This document shows, one piece after another, positions 53,539 to 63,961 of a DNA stretch of 64,000 bases. The stretch's first letter is position 1; each line of letters starts with the position of its first letter. Under the pieces are notes generated by a model, which was not told the DNA's origin, ran no database searches, and worked only from the letters and a program-made list of their open reading frames with translations. The DNA comes from Prorocentrum cordatum (taxonomy: Eukaryota; Sar; Dinophyceae; Prorocentrales; Prorocentraceae), in assembly GCA_963575745.1 (NCBI GenBank), contig CAUYUJ010018487.1:86001-150000 (forward strand), written 5' to 3'. A program made the position numbers and the translations under genes.

Positions 53539-53539
<1 letters not shown>

Positions 53540-53788
53540 TAAAACTCGACCCCTCCTCTCCCCCTCCCCCCCCACAAATGGCTGGCAAGCAGCAGAAGCA
53601 CTGAGGGGCAGGGATGGGGAAGAATAGATGAGATAAATAAGACATGGAGGGATAAGGGGTCGAGGGAAAGCTGTGGGGGCATCTGCTGGGCAGTGGCCCA
53701 GAGTCTCAGGCAAAGCTGCCTTCATGCCTCGCCCAATCAGCTGTTGAGGAGTCTGCTGCGAGCAGCTGCATTCATAGCCTCATTCACA

Positions 53789-54680
53789 TTAGCCCTCTGA
53801 CTTGTTAGGATTGCAAGCGAAGAAGGAGGCGATGCATATATCGTGTGCCCATGTATTACAACTCTTACAATGGACGGCCCCCTTGACCTTGGCACATTTA
53901 TCTCCACAGATGTAACACTTCGCTTTGCCAGACGGGCTCGAAGGGACCAAAAATGATGAGCGCCCGAATATTCCCGCACACCTCCTGCACGGGTAGCCTT
54001 TTGCAGAACTGTTTGACAAATTGCCAATGCTGCACAAGTCCTCAAACGTTGAACTCCCGTCAGCCTCGTCCGCTGTCTTGTCTTCAGCGGCGCCGGCTGT
54101 CTCGGGCTCTTCCTTCTGGCATGCCGAGGCGGCACACACGCTAAAGCCCCGAAGTGCGACAGGAAGGAGAGCACGAACTTTCAACAACTACTCCTCAAAC
54201 TCACTGCAATCACTGGCCCATTCATGGCCATCGTGTTCACTGCTGTGCGTACTCATGTGTGGCTCCACAAGTAAAGATTGTGCCATAGCCTCTTCATACA
54301 GTAAATCAAAAGATGAGACATACTGTTGCAGCTGCTGGTGTAGAGCGGATGTCGGTTTGGCTCTCAATGTCCACGCTGGCCTTTGCGACCTCGCCGTGTG
54401 GAGTCTGGGTTGCCACATTTGAGCGCTCTTCGAATATGTTGAAGAACTCAACTTCCTGTCCAGATTCAGAGTGTAAGGCTCCCTCCGATGGGCCTGGCGG
54501 AGAGAATTCGGATGCATTGCCACTGTCAGGATGTACATCGTCCTCCTTGTGTCCCCTCTGGCCCGAGAGCTCCAAGTCGAGTTCAGTGAGAAACTGACGG
54601 ACTTTCTCTGGGGAGATCTTCCTCGACCATCCTGCTATAGTGTCCAGCTCCCGACACCTGCGCCTCCAGCGGGAGGTCAT
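53789..54680 (-). CDS. PHD-like zinc-finger protein (probable multi-exon gene)
   Basis: The first part starts at ATG 54680 (MTSRWRRRCRELDTIAGWSR) and continues with KISPEKVRQFLTELDLELSG and acidic Ser/Glu-rich sequence to about 54330. The frame then changes near 54340 to HQQLQQYVSSFDLLYEEAM and SLLVEPHMSTHSSEHDGHEW, and stops at a TAG (54188-54190). The same frame reopens behind the stop, and an AG acceptor near 54117 would skip it. The C-terminal part carries CYICGDKC...HCKSCNTWAHDIC...FFAC, a PHD-like Cys4-His-Cys pattern. PHD fingers read histone tails in other eukaryotes (family knowledge). Either short introns or decay explain the breaks. Confidence 0.5.
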
Positions 54681-54774
54681 TTCACATTTCTTTGCTCCAT
54701 ATGAACAGCCTTGAAGAGGGCTGCCGCAAGCTTTTGAAAGGCGAAGCAAAGTTGCCCTGTGAAGGAAAAATATT

Positions 54775-55195
54775 CTCCTACCTCCTCCTCCTCCTCCTCC
54801 TCCTCCTCTTCTTCCTCCTCCTCTTCTTCCTCCTCCCACCTCCCACCTCCTCCCTCCTCCCTCCTCCCTCCCCCTCCCCCTCCTCCTCCTCCTCCTCCTC
54901 CCTCCTCCTCCTCCTCCTCCTCCTCCTTCCCCTCCTCCTCCTCCTCCTCCTCCTCCTCCTCCTCCTCCTCCTCCTCCTCCTCTCCTCCTCTCCTCCTCCT
55001 CCTCCTCCTCCTCCCACCTCCTCCTCCTTTTCCTCCTCCTCCACCTCCTCCTCCTCCTCCCTCCTTTTCTTCCTCCTTCCACCTCCTCCCTCCTCCTCCT
55101 CATCCTCCTCCTTCTCCTCCTTCCCCCTCATCCTTCCCCTTTTTCTCCTCCGTCACCTCCTCCTCCTCCTCATCATCATCATCATCATCATCACC
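54775..55195. repeat. (CTC)n microsatellite region
   Basis: CTC/TCC triplets with CTT and CAC variants, then CAT at 55168-55190. It lies between two minus-strand exon candidates. Confidence 0.95.
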
Positions 55196-55204
55196 ACCAC
55201 CATC

Positions 55205-55380
55205 ATCACCATCCCAATTCAGCTCCTGCAGGAAAAAGACGAGAACGATGCCGACGATGCCAACGACGGCGGCGCCAACCGCGGCGGCGCCGATGACGAC
55301 GACGCGCAAATCCTCCGGGATGGCCTCCATCCACTTGAAGTCAGCCAGCACCCCGAGCTCCTCCCCAGCGCGACCACTAC
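55205..55380 (-). CDS. Exon of a single-pass membrane protein
   Basis: The minus-strand frame reads RAGEELGVLADFKWMEAIPE and then DLRVVVIGAAAVGAAVVG and IVGIVLVFFLQELNWDGD. A clear hydrophobic helix of about 24 residues lies between charged flanks. The exon probably begins after CCGTAG near 55379 and runs toward an Asp/Glu-rich tail coded by GAT/GAG triplets. A further exon-like stretch upstream (FRFMEQNSEMVDGSGY, about 55660-55610) may belong to it. It could be part of the same gene as the PHD-like protein, but nothing proves this. Confidence 0.45.
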
Positions 55381-55449
55381 GGGGCGGGGGAGACGAGGGG
55401 GAGGAGGAGTCGGTGAGGCAATGTATAGGTCGAGGACAAGGAGGAGAGG

Positions 55450-55600
55450 GGAGGAGGAGGAGGAGGAGGAGGAGGAGGAGGAGGAGGAGGAGGAGGAGGA
55501 GGAGGATGAACAGCAGCAACAACAGCAGCAGCATAAGGAGCAGTGAGGAGGGAGGGTGCAGCAACAACAACAACAACAACAACAACAACAAGGCAAAACA
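55450..55600. repeat. (GGA)n, (CAG)n and (CAA)n microsatellites
   Basis: GGA triplets at 55440-55505, mixed AGC/AAC at 55510-55535 and CAA at 55560-55590. Confidence 0.9.
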
Positions 55601-55676
55601 ACCTCTGGTGTACCCGGAGCCGTCCACCATTTCGCTGTTTTGCTCCATGAAGCGAAACAACCCACTGGTGACCAGG

Positions 55677-55677
<1 letters not shown>

Positions 55678-55711
<34 letters not shown>
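55678..55711. repeat. C homopolymer, about 31 nt
   Basis: An uninterrupted run of C follows CCAGGA. On the other strand this is a G-run that can form G-quadruplexes. Its length in the assembly may be unreliable. Confidence 0.9.
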
Positions 55712-55811
55712 ACGCAACTGCAAACGCACAACGCAACTCAACAACGCTGTATGAGCAGCCTCTGTTCGTTGTTTCCGTTGCGTGGGCAGGTGGGGGGTGT
55801 GACCCTACGGG

Positions 55812-57448
55812 AGCTCCACTGTATGGGATCCCATACGGATCCTATACGGACTGTATGGGATCCCATACGGATCCTATACGGACTGTATGGGATCCCATAC
55901 GGATCCTATACGGACTGTATGGGATCCCATACGGATCCTATACGGACTGTATGGGATCCCATACGGATCCTATACGGACTGTATGGGATCCCATACGGAT
56001 CCTATACGGACTGTATGGGATCCCATACGGATCCTATACGGACTGTATGGGATCGCATACGGATCCTATACGGACTGCATGGGATCCCCTACCGATCCGA
56101 TACGGACTGTATGGGATCCGCTTACGGATGCTATGCGGACTGTACGGGGTCTCATACGGATCCTATAAGGACTGTATGGGATCCCTTACGGATCCTATAA
56201 GGATTGTATGGGATCCCCTACGGATCCTATCCAGACTGTATAGGATCCCATACAGATCCTATACAGACTGTATGGGATCCCATACGGATCCTATACAGAC
56301 TGTATAGGATCCCATACGGATCCTATACAGACTGTATGGGATCCCCTACGGATCCTATACAGACTGTATAGGATCCCATACGGATCCTATACAGACTGTA
56401 TGGGATCCCCTACGGATCCTATACAGACTGTATGGGGTCCCATACGGATCCTATACGGACTGTATGGGGTCCCATACGGATCCTATACAGACTGTATGGG
56501 ATCCCCTACGGATCCTCTACGGACTGTATGGGATCCCATACGGATCCCATAAGGACTGTATGGGACCGCATACGGATCCTATACGGACTGTATGGGATCC
56601 CATACGGATCCTATACAGACTGTATAGGATCCCATACGGATCCTATACGGACTGTATGGGATCCCATCCCATTACGGATTCCTATCCGGACTGTAAATGG
56701 GAAATCCATACGGAAACCTATACATACGGACTGAAGGGAATCCCATACGGAAACCTATACTGACCTGTATTGCAATCCGCATATCGGAATCCACAATTCC
56801 TCTACGGACTGATGGATCCCATAGGAATCCTATACGGACTGTATGGGAACCCATACGGATCCTATACGGATGTATGGGATCCCCTACGGATCCTATATAG
56901 ACTGTATGGGATCCCCTACGGATCCTATACGGACTGTATGGGATCCCCTACGGATCCTATACGGACTGTATGGGATCCCTTACGGATCCTAGACGGACTG
57001 TATGGGATCCCCTACGGATCCTATCCAGACTGTATAGGATCCCATACGGCTTCTATACGGACTGTATGGGATCCCATACGGATCCTATACGGACTGTATG
57101 GGATCCCATACGGATCCTAGACGGACTGTATGGGATCCCCTACGGATCCTATCCAGACTGTATAGGATCCCATACGGCGTCTATACGGACTGTACGGGAT
57201 CCCATACGGATCCTATACGGACTGTATGGGGTCCCCTACGGATCCTATACGAACTGTATGGGATCACATACGGATCCTATACGGACTGTATGGGATCCCT
57301 TACGGATCCTAGACGGACTGTATGGGATCCCCTACGGATCCTATACGGACTGTATGGGATCCCCTACGGATCCTATACGGACTGTATGGGATCCCATACA
57401 GATCCTATACGGACTGTATGGGATCCCTTACGGATCCTAGACGGATTG
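55812..57448. repeat. 32-bp satellite with GGATCC palindromes, about 50 units
   Basis: The unit is GTATGGGATCCCATACGG, then ATCCTATACGGACT. It contains the 12-bp palindrome ATGGGATCCCAT and a second GGATCC. The left array (55830-56070) is almost identical between units, the middle varies (CCCTACGG, TACAGACT), and 56660-56830 is disrupted. The 32-bp period gives the same 32-residue peptide in all three plus frames, so the 90-300-codon frames are artefacts. Confidence 0.97.
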
Positions 57449-57534
57449 TTCTCGCTTGGGTTCCCGATGGGGCGTTCTGGAGGGTCTGGGGGGAGGCGCC
57501 GTGAGAGGCGGGGCCCGAGGCCTCTAGAGGCTCG

Positions 57535-57980
57535 TCCTCCTCCTCCTCCTCCTCCTCCTCTACATCCTCCTCGTCCTCCTCCCCTTCCCCCTTCCCCCCC
57601 TCCCCCTCCTCCTCCTCCTCCCCCTCCTCCTCCTCCTCCTCCTCCTCCTCCTCCTCCTCCTCCTCCTCTCACCTCCTTCCCTTTCCTCTTCCCCGCTCCT
57701 CCTCCTCCTCGCTCCTCCTCCTCCTCCTCCTCTTCCTCCTCCTCCTCGCTCCTCGCTCCTCCTCCTCCTCCTCCTCCTCCTCCTCCCCCACCTCCCCCTC
57801 CTCCTCCTCCCCGTCCTCCTCCTCCTCCTCATCCTCCTCCTCCTCCTCCTCCTCCTCCTCTTCCTCCCATCCTCCTCCTCCTCCTCCTCCCCTCCTCCTC
57901 CTCCCGTTCCTCCTCTCCTCCTCCTGCCTCCTCCTCCTACCCCCCTCCCCTTCCCCCTCCTCCTCTTCCTCCTCCTCCTA
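57535..57980. repeat. (CTC)n microsatellite
   Basis: CTC triplets with CCC, GCT and CTT variants; Pro/Ser frames are artefacts. Confidence 0.95.
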
Positions 57981-58110
57981 GGAACCCTGTACGGGTCCTA
58001 TAGGAATCCTATGGAACCGTGTAGGGGTCCTATAGGAATCCTATGGAACCCTGTAGGGGTCCTGTGGGAACCCTATAGAACCCTGTACGGGTCCCTGTAC
58101 GCCCCGCGGG
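57981..58110. repeat. GGAACCCTGTANGGGTCCTA repeat
   Basis: Three to four units of about 32-36 bp (GGAACCCTGTACGGGTCC with TATAGGAATCCTAT), a distant relative of the 32-bp satellite next door. Confidence 0.8.
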
Positions 58111-58154
58111 GGGGCGCGCGGGGAGAGCGTTGCGTTGCGTTGCGCTGCGTTGCG

Positions 58155-58177
58155 CGGGGGGGGGGGGGGGGGGGGAG
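58155..58177. repeat. G homopolymer
   Basis: About 20 G residues after a TTGCGTTGCGCTGCG repeat; a possible G-quadruplex. Confidence 0.85.
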
Positions 58178-58204
58178 GCCGGTCCGCCAGCTAGTGGTTT
58201 CGTC

Positions 58205-58235
58205 AACAACAACAACAACAACAACAACAATCATT
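58205..58235. repeat. (CAA)n microsatellite
   Basis: Nine CAA units. Confidence 0.9.
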
Positions 58236-58676
58236 TAAGACTGGGGACACTCCGTTCTCACCAGTGCCAGGGTTTTCATAGGAGGCGGGCAATACCCCCA
58301 CTTTGTGGGGGGGCCGGTTCAAGCTCTACCAAGTTTCCAAACGACTCTTCGCCACCACCCACACCCAGCTTCCCGCCCTATGACGTTCGGACACTTCACT
58401 TCGTGGCCTGCGGACGACCTTGGCTACTACACTGGCGCATGGGTACAGTGACTTGTTGTGGTAACATTTTGTGGAAGCTAGCTTAGTATACGACTTTTCC
58501 CCCTGTTCCAACACTGGACACCTGTACCGTTTTCCGACGTTTTTCCGTTTCTGTACCACACAAGCGAAGACACTTATTTTGAGTGGTACCACGTGCGTGG
58601 CGCCAGCATACCACAGGACTTGTTTCCGTTGTTGTGAGACGATACATGCTCATTCTTGTTCTGTGGTTTCCTAAGA
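58236..58676. other. Unique stretch, function unknown
   Basis: Compositionally ordinary DNA with a GGGGG/CCCCC hairpin (CCCCCACTTTGTGGGGG, about 58290-58307). Frames of about 60-120 codons exist on both strands but match no family. Confidence 0.3.
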
Positions 58677-58900
58677 AATCCGCAAGAGCGCGCGGAGTGA
58701 ATGTTTGAAACCCTTTTTTTGAAAAACCATTGGGTTTTTCATGTTTTTATGTGAAAATCGCTACGAAGACTAAGGTGTTGGAAGGATTTCGTCTTGCGCG
58801 CGCGAATGTGCACTTCGTGTCATTTTTTGCTAGGGATTCTTGAAGTTCGGTCATGTTAGAACAAGAAATGTCCACTTTGCCTTATTTTTTGCAAGGGAAA
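58677..58900. repeat. Single copy of the CGCGCG subrepeat family
   Basis: Shares CAAGAGCGCGCG, TTTTTGAAAAACCATTGG-like, GAAGGATTTCG, GCGCGCGCGAA, GTGCACTTCGT and GTCATGTTAGAACAAGAAAT with the subrepeats at 41.5-43.4 kb, but its palindrome is incomplete. Confidence 0.7.
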
Positions 58901-59290
58901 ACCGATCGTAACAACACAACCGGATCTGGTATACCCCGTTTTGCCTGAGATTTCCTCGCGAAAATGATGAAAATGTGGCTGCGGCCTAGGCGCGGCGGGG
59001 GGGGCGCGCACCAGGGGGCCCAACAATAATTATTCTTTAGAATTAATAATGTTCAACAGCAAGAACAACAACAAGGTCGACACTGCACCGAACCCCCCGT
59101 TCACCGGGCAGCTGGGCCAATGCTTGTCCTTGAGGACAACCCTTGCCCTAGCCCCCCGTGGTCAGCAGCAACCGGCAACCAGCAACCAGCAAGCGGACCT
59201 CAAGCTTCGCATTGGAAATCCTCTGGGCTCCTTAAAGCAGCCCATGCACTCCCACGAGCTGAAACAATGCGCGCGCCGCCGAGCCGACCT
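58901..59290. other. Spacer without a recognised gene
   Basis: Contains a weak plus-strand frame from 59049 (MFNSKNNNKVDTAPNPPF) with no recognised family. CCGTTTTGCCTGAGATTTCC at 58936 resembles the 64-bp minisatellite unit. Confidence 0.3.
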
Positions 59291-60000
59291 CCGGGACGCA
59301 GACTCCCTGTGGAATCCTATGGAATCCCTCAGGAAGCCTATAGGACTCCTGGGGAATCCGATGGGATTCCCAAGGAGTCCGATGGGATCCCTAAGGGATT
59401 CCTAGGGAACCCAAAGGAATCCGATGGGAATCCGATGGGAATCCTATAGGTGTCCTATAGGATGCCTAGGGAAGCCTATAGAAATCCGATGGGATCCCTA
59501 AGGATTCCTAAGGAGTCCCATGGGATTTGTAAGGGATTCCTAGGGGATCCTAAGGAATCCTATGGGAATCCCATGGGAGTCCTATAGATTCCCACATGAT
59601 CCCTCAGGAAACCTATAGAAATCCGATGGAAGCCTATGGGATTCTTAAGGGTTCCTAAGCAATCCCATGGGATTCCTAAGGCACCTTGTGACACCTTATG
59701 GGATTCCTCAGGCATCCTTAGGAATCCCAGGGAATCCGTAAGAATCCTAGGCGATCCTCACGAATGCAAACGTATCCCAAGGAATCCTAAGGAACCCCTA
59801 GGGATCCGATGGAATCCTCACGAATGCTAAGGCATCCTTAGAAATCCGAAGGAACCCCTTAGGAATCCCACGGAATCCTAAGGAATCACTGGGACTCCGG
59901 AGGAATCCCTAGAACTCTTTAGGAATCCCTCGGACTTCTTAGGAATCCCTGGGAATCCATTGGGACTTTTGGGGATCCCTGGGGCTCCTAAATCCCACCA
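59291..60000. repeat. Degenerate GGAATCCYWTAGG minisatellite
   Basis: Irregular 14-17-bp units such as GGAATCCTATGGGAATCC and AAGGAATCCCTAGG. Same family as 61490-61660 and 63965-64000. Confidence 0.85.
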
Positions 60001-60124
60001 GCCCTTTAGGGCGTAGGTGGTCTAGGGAGTTTCCTCTGCCAACCCCCTTCTTCCCCTTCGGGGAGGGGTTTACCCCTCCCCTTACCCCTCCCCACTGACC
60101 TGGACGGGGCCGGTCGCGAGGTGT

Positions 60125-61130
60125 CAGAGCGTCCAAGATGGCCCAAGACAGCTCCAAGAGCGAACAGGCGAGAAAACACAAAACATTGATTTTACCTAGG
60201 TTTTGGAAGGATTTTGGCATCTTGGGGGGGCCCAAGAGGCGACTCGAGGCACTCTGGAGGGGCGGGGCTAATAAGCACCCCCCCCTTCTTTGATAGATCT
60301 CCTCCAAGATGGCCCAAAGAGCGCCCCGAAGGCTCCCAAGAGCGCCCCAAGAGCGCCTCAAGAGGGCCCCAAGAGACCCCAAGAGGCCCCCAAGAAGCCT
60401 CCAAGACGTTGCCAAGAGACCCCCAAGAGGCCCCAAGAGAGTCCAAGATGACCCAAGACGGCTCCAAGAGCGAAAAGGCGAGAAAGCAACAAACATTGAT
60501 TTTACCTAGGTTTTGGAAGGATTTTGGCCTCTTGGGGCGCCCAAGAGGCGACTCGAGGCACTCTAGAGGGGCAACGCTAATTGGGGACCCCCTCTTCTCT
60601 GATCGATCTCCTCCAAGATGGCCCCAAGAGCGCCCCGAAGGCTCCCAAGAGCGCCCCAAGAGCGCCCCGAGAGCGCCCCAAGAGGCCCCAAGAGGCGCCC
60701 AAGAGGCCTCCAAAAGGCTCCCAAGAGACCCCCAAGAGGCCCAAGAGGCTCCCAAGACGGGTCCAAGAGCGAAAAGGCGAGAAAACAAAAAACATTGATT
60801 TTACCTAGGTTTTGGAAGGATTTTGGCCTCTTGGGGGGGCCCAAGAGGCGACTCGAGGCACTCTAGAGGAGCAGCGCTAATTGGGGACCCCCCCTTCTTT
60901 GATAGATCTCCTCCAAGATGGCCCCAAGAGCGCCTCGAAGGCTCCCAAGAGCGCCCCAAGAGCGCCCCAAGAGGGCCCCAAGAGGCCCCAAGAGGCCCCC
61001 AAGAGGCCTCCAAGAGGCCCCCAAGAGACCCCCAAGAGGCCACAAGAGGCTCCCCGAGATACGCAAGAGGCCCCCGGGACCGCCAAGAGGCCCCAAGGAC
61101 GGCCCAAGAGGCCCCCAAGCTCGCAATTGT
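60125..61130. repeat. Repeat of about 305 bp, three and a half units
   Basis: The block AAACATTGATTTTACCTAGG, TTTTGGAAGGATTTTGGC, CTCTTGGGG...GCGACTCGAGGCACTCT starts at 60181, 60491 and 60790. Between blocks run CCCCAAGAGCGCCCC units. The AT-rich block is related to the one at 33.5-36.4 kb. 60001-60124 is a spacer with GGGGAGGGGTTT palindromic patches. Confidence 0.9.
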
Positions 61131-61340
61131 CCTCCTCCTCCTCCTCCTCCTCCTCCTTCCTCTTCCTCCTCCCTCCTCCCCCTCCCCCTCCTCCTCCTCC
61201 TCCTCCTCCTCCTCCTCTCCTTTTCCTCCTTCTCGTCCTCCTCGTCCTCGCAGTCCTCCATCTCCTCCTCCTTCTATTCCTCCTCCTCCTCCTCCTGCTC
61301 CTCCTCCTGCTCCTCCTCTTCCTCCTCCTACTCCGACGAC
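61131..61340. repeat. (CTC)n microsatellite
   Basis: CTC/CTT triplets. Confidence 0.95.
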
Positions 61341-61489
61341 GACGGCTCCTCCTACATCCTCCCCCTCTTGGGGCATATGGCGGCTCACCCCGCCCTTTGT
61401 TCTTCTGCATGCTCCCCCGCTTCCCTCATAACCTCCACTCCCCTGGGACTCATTTCTGGACGGGCTGGTGGGGATACGCGAAGCGTCTA

Positions 61490-61665
61490 GAATAATCCCT
61501 AGGACCCATTAGGGATTCCTAGGACTACTACGGAACCCCTGGGACGCCTAAGGAATCCCTATGACTCTTGAGGATTCCCTGGGATTCCTAAGGAATACTT
61601 AGAAATCCCGTTAGGGATCCTCAGAATCCTGGGGAATCCCTGGGGCCCCTCAGGGATCCCAGAAG
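61490..61665. repeat. GGAATCCCTAGGA minisatellite, second block
   Basis: Units such as AGGAATCCCTATGACTC and GGGATTCCTAAGGAATAC, as at 59.3-60.0 kb. Confidence 0.8.
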
Positions 61666-61679
61666 TACCCTGTGTAGGT

Positions 61680-61975
61680 TATGTATGTGTATAGTATAAA
61701 AGAATGGACACGTTTGTGTATGTGTATACGCAGGTGTTTGTCTATATGTGTATGTAATCACACGCATATGTGTATATATATATGTATATATATATGTATG
61801 TATATGTGTATGTATATACAAACATACAAACATACATACATGCATGCATACATACATACATACATACATACATGCATACATACATACATACATATAGAAA
61901 TGTGCGCACATCGTATGTATACATATGTATATACATACATACATATACATATACATGTATTGCACATGCATATAC
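61680..61975. repeat. TATG/ATAC-rich tract with inverted symmetry
   Basis: GTATGTGTATA repeats (61680-61815) switch to CATACATACATA (61820-61960), so the left and right halves are roughly inverted copies and could fold as a long hairpin. Confidence 0.85.
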
Positions 61976-62298
61976 CTCGCCCTCCTCGTCGCCCCCCCCC
62001 CCCTGCATGGAACGATCTGGCCGCTCGCTACTTCCGCCAAGGTGGGTAAATCTATTCGAAGCAGTCGCAATGGTCCGCCACCGCGCCTCGCGGCACGTGG
62101 AAGCCCGGTCGCACGCGAGGGGTTGCACAGTAAGTTACAAGGCGTTTTCTGAGGGGCCCAACCCAAGCGGAACTCGCCGAAGGCCGCGGATACCCTGAGC
62201 AGCCAAGCCCAGTCCAATTGTACAAATGCACGACAGGGCGAGACTCCTCTGCGTCGCGCCCACCAGGCGACGCACATTTGATGAGGTCATCGGGCGGG

Positions 62299-62545
62299 TC
62301 AAATCCACCCTTGTCGCACGACCAGCTTGATGCCCTGATCGGGCAGACCGTTCTGGCCCATGCCAATGGCGAAGCCGTGGATGAGGCAGTTGCAATCGTC
62401 GCCCGGCGCCTCCACCAGCTCGTAGCCCCGCTGGCGAAGCACTTCAATCTGCACATGGTCAGGTGGAGCGCCCGCGCGGTGCGGCGCGACAGCCAGCTCG
62501 TTTATGCATCGCACAATTGTAAACACGTGGACTTTCAAATCATCC
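62299..62545 (-). CDS. Possible OTU-like cysteine-protease exon
   Basis: The minus-strand frame reads LDDLKVHVFTIVRCINELAV, VQIEVLRQRGYELVEAPG and DDCNCLIHGFAIGMGQNG. The stretch APGDDCNCLIHGF resembles the catalytic start of OTU-type cysteine proteases (a GDGNCLFHAL-like motif, with Asp and nucleophile Cys in the right places). The expected C-terminal His was not located; the frame stops at 62299 and no continuation could be fixed. It lies behind a GT repeat, downstream of and on the same strand as the transposase-like gene. Confidence 0.35.
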
Positions 62546-62547
62546 AG

Positions 62548-62655
62548 GATGCGTGTGCGCGCGCGTGTGCGTGCGTGCGTGTGTGCGTGTGCGTGTGTGT
62601 GTGTGTGCGTGCGTGTGTGCGCGTGTGCGTGTGTGTGTGGGGGGGGGGGGGGCAT
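62548..62655. repeat. (GT)n/(GC-GT)n microsatellite ending in a G-run
   Basis: GCGTGTGTGC repeats followed by about 14 G. It separates the two minus-strand coding stretches and shifts their frame. Confidence 0.95.
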
Positions 62656-62659
62656 CCTG

Positions 62660-63271
62660 TAGACCCAGCTCATCCTTCACCGCGCCAATCGTGTCCTGCA
62701 GATCCAGCCACCTGTCGCTGAGCTCTGACAACCATACCTCCTCCGCGAGCCGCAGGGCACCCGCCTCTCCGAAATGGCGCGACAGCGCGCCCAGCACAGC
62801 CGTGATCACGTTCGGAGGGAAGTTGTAGAAGGCCTCCAACGCTCGCCAGACGCGCGTCTTTGCCCAGGCGATGATCGGCGGCAGCTCGCAGCGCTCCGGC
62901 GGCGGCAGCGCAGCGGGGGCGGCAGCGGCGCTCACCACCTCCGCCTCGCCGCTTACTTCTTCGGCGGGCGGCTCCTCCGCCTGGTCGCGCACTGGGAGCG
63001 GGTCGGCCGCTGCGCCCTCGGGGGCCGCCTTCCGTCGGGCTTTGCCTCGCGCCTTGCCCACCTTGCGGGCGAAGCCAGCCTGCGCCGCGGCCCTCGCGGT
63101 CTGCGCCCGCGCGTCCACCCGCGCCCGGGCTGCTGCCAGGAAAGCACCCCACGCGTCCCCTGTGCTCACCATCGGCCTGAGTTGCTGAGCGCGCAATAGC
63201 AGGTCGCATCGGCCCCTCTCCTAGCTCGTCTTCGCGCTGGTATTGTTCGGGAGGGCCTCCTTCAGCAAGCC
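62660..63271 (-). pseudogene. C-terminal part of the ISXO2-like transposase-domain gene
   Basis: Directly behind the TGA at 63272-63274 the same frame continues GLLKEALPNNTSAKTS, meets a TAG (63221-63223), and goes on with ERGRCDLLLRAQQLRPMVST and GDAWGAFLAAARARVDARA. The pattern fits the usual end of dinoflagellate ISXO2-like proteins (Trp-x-Leu-Lys-x-x-Leu-Pro-x-Asn...Ala-Lys-Thr). A basic Ala/Lys/Arg-rich linker and a helical tail follow (WAKTRVWRALEAFYNFPPNV, then LAEEVWLSELSDRWLDLQD). Nearly 190 codons after the second stop stay open, so the stops look recent. Confidence 0.5.
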
Positions 63272-63960
63272 TCACTCCTTGTCCAGAGTCACGGCCCCCG
63301 CCATGCCCTCGCCACGTTCTTGGCTTTCCGCGTCGAGCAGCATGTCTCCCAAGGGCCTGGGATTCTCTCTGACGGGCTTCCTGCTGTGGTTCACCCAATA
63401 ATGCTCGTCGCATACTGCAGCGCACATCGCGCACCTGCACCTGTAGGCCTGCGCCCCATCTGTCATGGAAATGAGGTGCCGGCCCCCGGCACCGAACACC
63501 TCCTGCGCGAACTTGCGGCACGCCTCGTCCGATTCCGGGTTGACGCGGCCTTCGTCCACGCTGCGGCTGCGTCTAAGCGCCATGATCGCGCACTTGGCCA
63601 GGGGACCGCGCTGCCGCGCTCCCACGTAGCAGTCCGCCACCGCGCTTGCGCGGAGTGGGCTTGCGAAAGCCCCCCCCCCCCCGGAAATTATCCCGGCGAA
63701 GGCCCCAACCATGCGTCTTCAAAACGAAGAGCCAACACCGCAGGATGGTTTGGAGCATCATGATACTCTCCCACCTTCGTCGTTTTTTGGGTTGGGGGGA
63801 GGGGGGGGTGGGGGGGGCAAAGGCATAGCGGCGGACATCGCCGCAAGCAGCCAGATAGTAGTTGTGCACTTTGTGGCCCTCCTCCACCTGCTTCCACTTG
63901 CACACGACAGTGGCGTCGAGCTCCGCTTCGACCGTCATGGAGGTCCCCGTGCCCCACGAG
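63272..63960 (-). pseudogene. ISXO2-like transposase-domain gene, N-terminal part with intron
   Basis: Exon 1 (about 63960-63840) reads MTVEAELDATVVCKWKQVEE and HKVHNYYLAACGDVRR. The first catalytic Asp lies in ELDAT. An intron with two C/G homopolymers (about 63830-63670) follows. Exon 2 (about 63650-63275) reads VADCYVGARQRGPLAKCAIM, EGRVNPESDEACRKFAQEVF and GRHLISMTDGAQAYRCRC, with the second Asp in MTDGAQAY, and then EHYWVNHSRKPVRENPRPL. The frame ends at a TGA where the family normally has Trp (TLDKE-stop). Such domains derive from IS1595/ISXO2 transposases and are abundant in dinoflagellates. The third acidic residue is not obvious. Confidence 0.6.
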
Positions 63961-63961
63961 A

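Noticed and set aside
55812-57448. CRISPR-like array or a repeat protein gene
   Set aside because: The 32-bp units are directly adjacent with no variable spacers, and the long frames result from a repeat length that keeps the same peptide in each frame.
58310-58330. tRNA T-loop-like GGTTCAAGC
   Set aside because: The flanking bases do not form the 5-bp T stem, and no anticodon or acceptor stem could be drawn.
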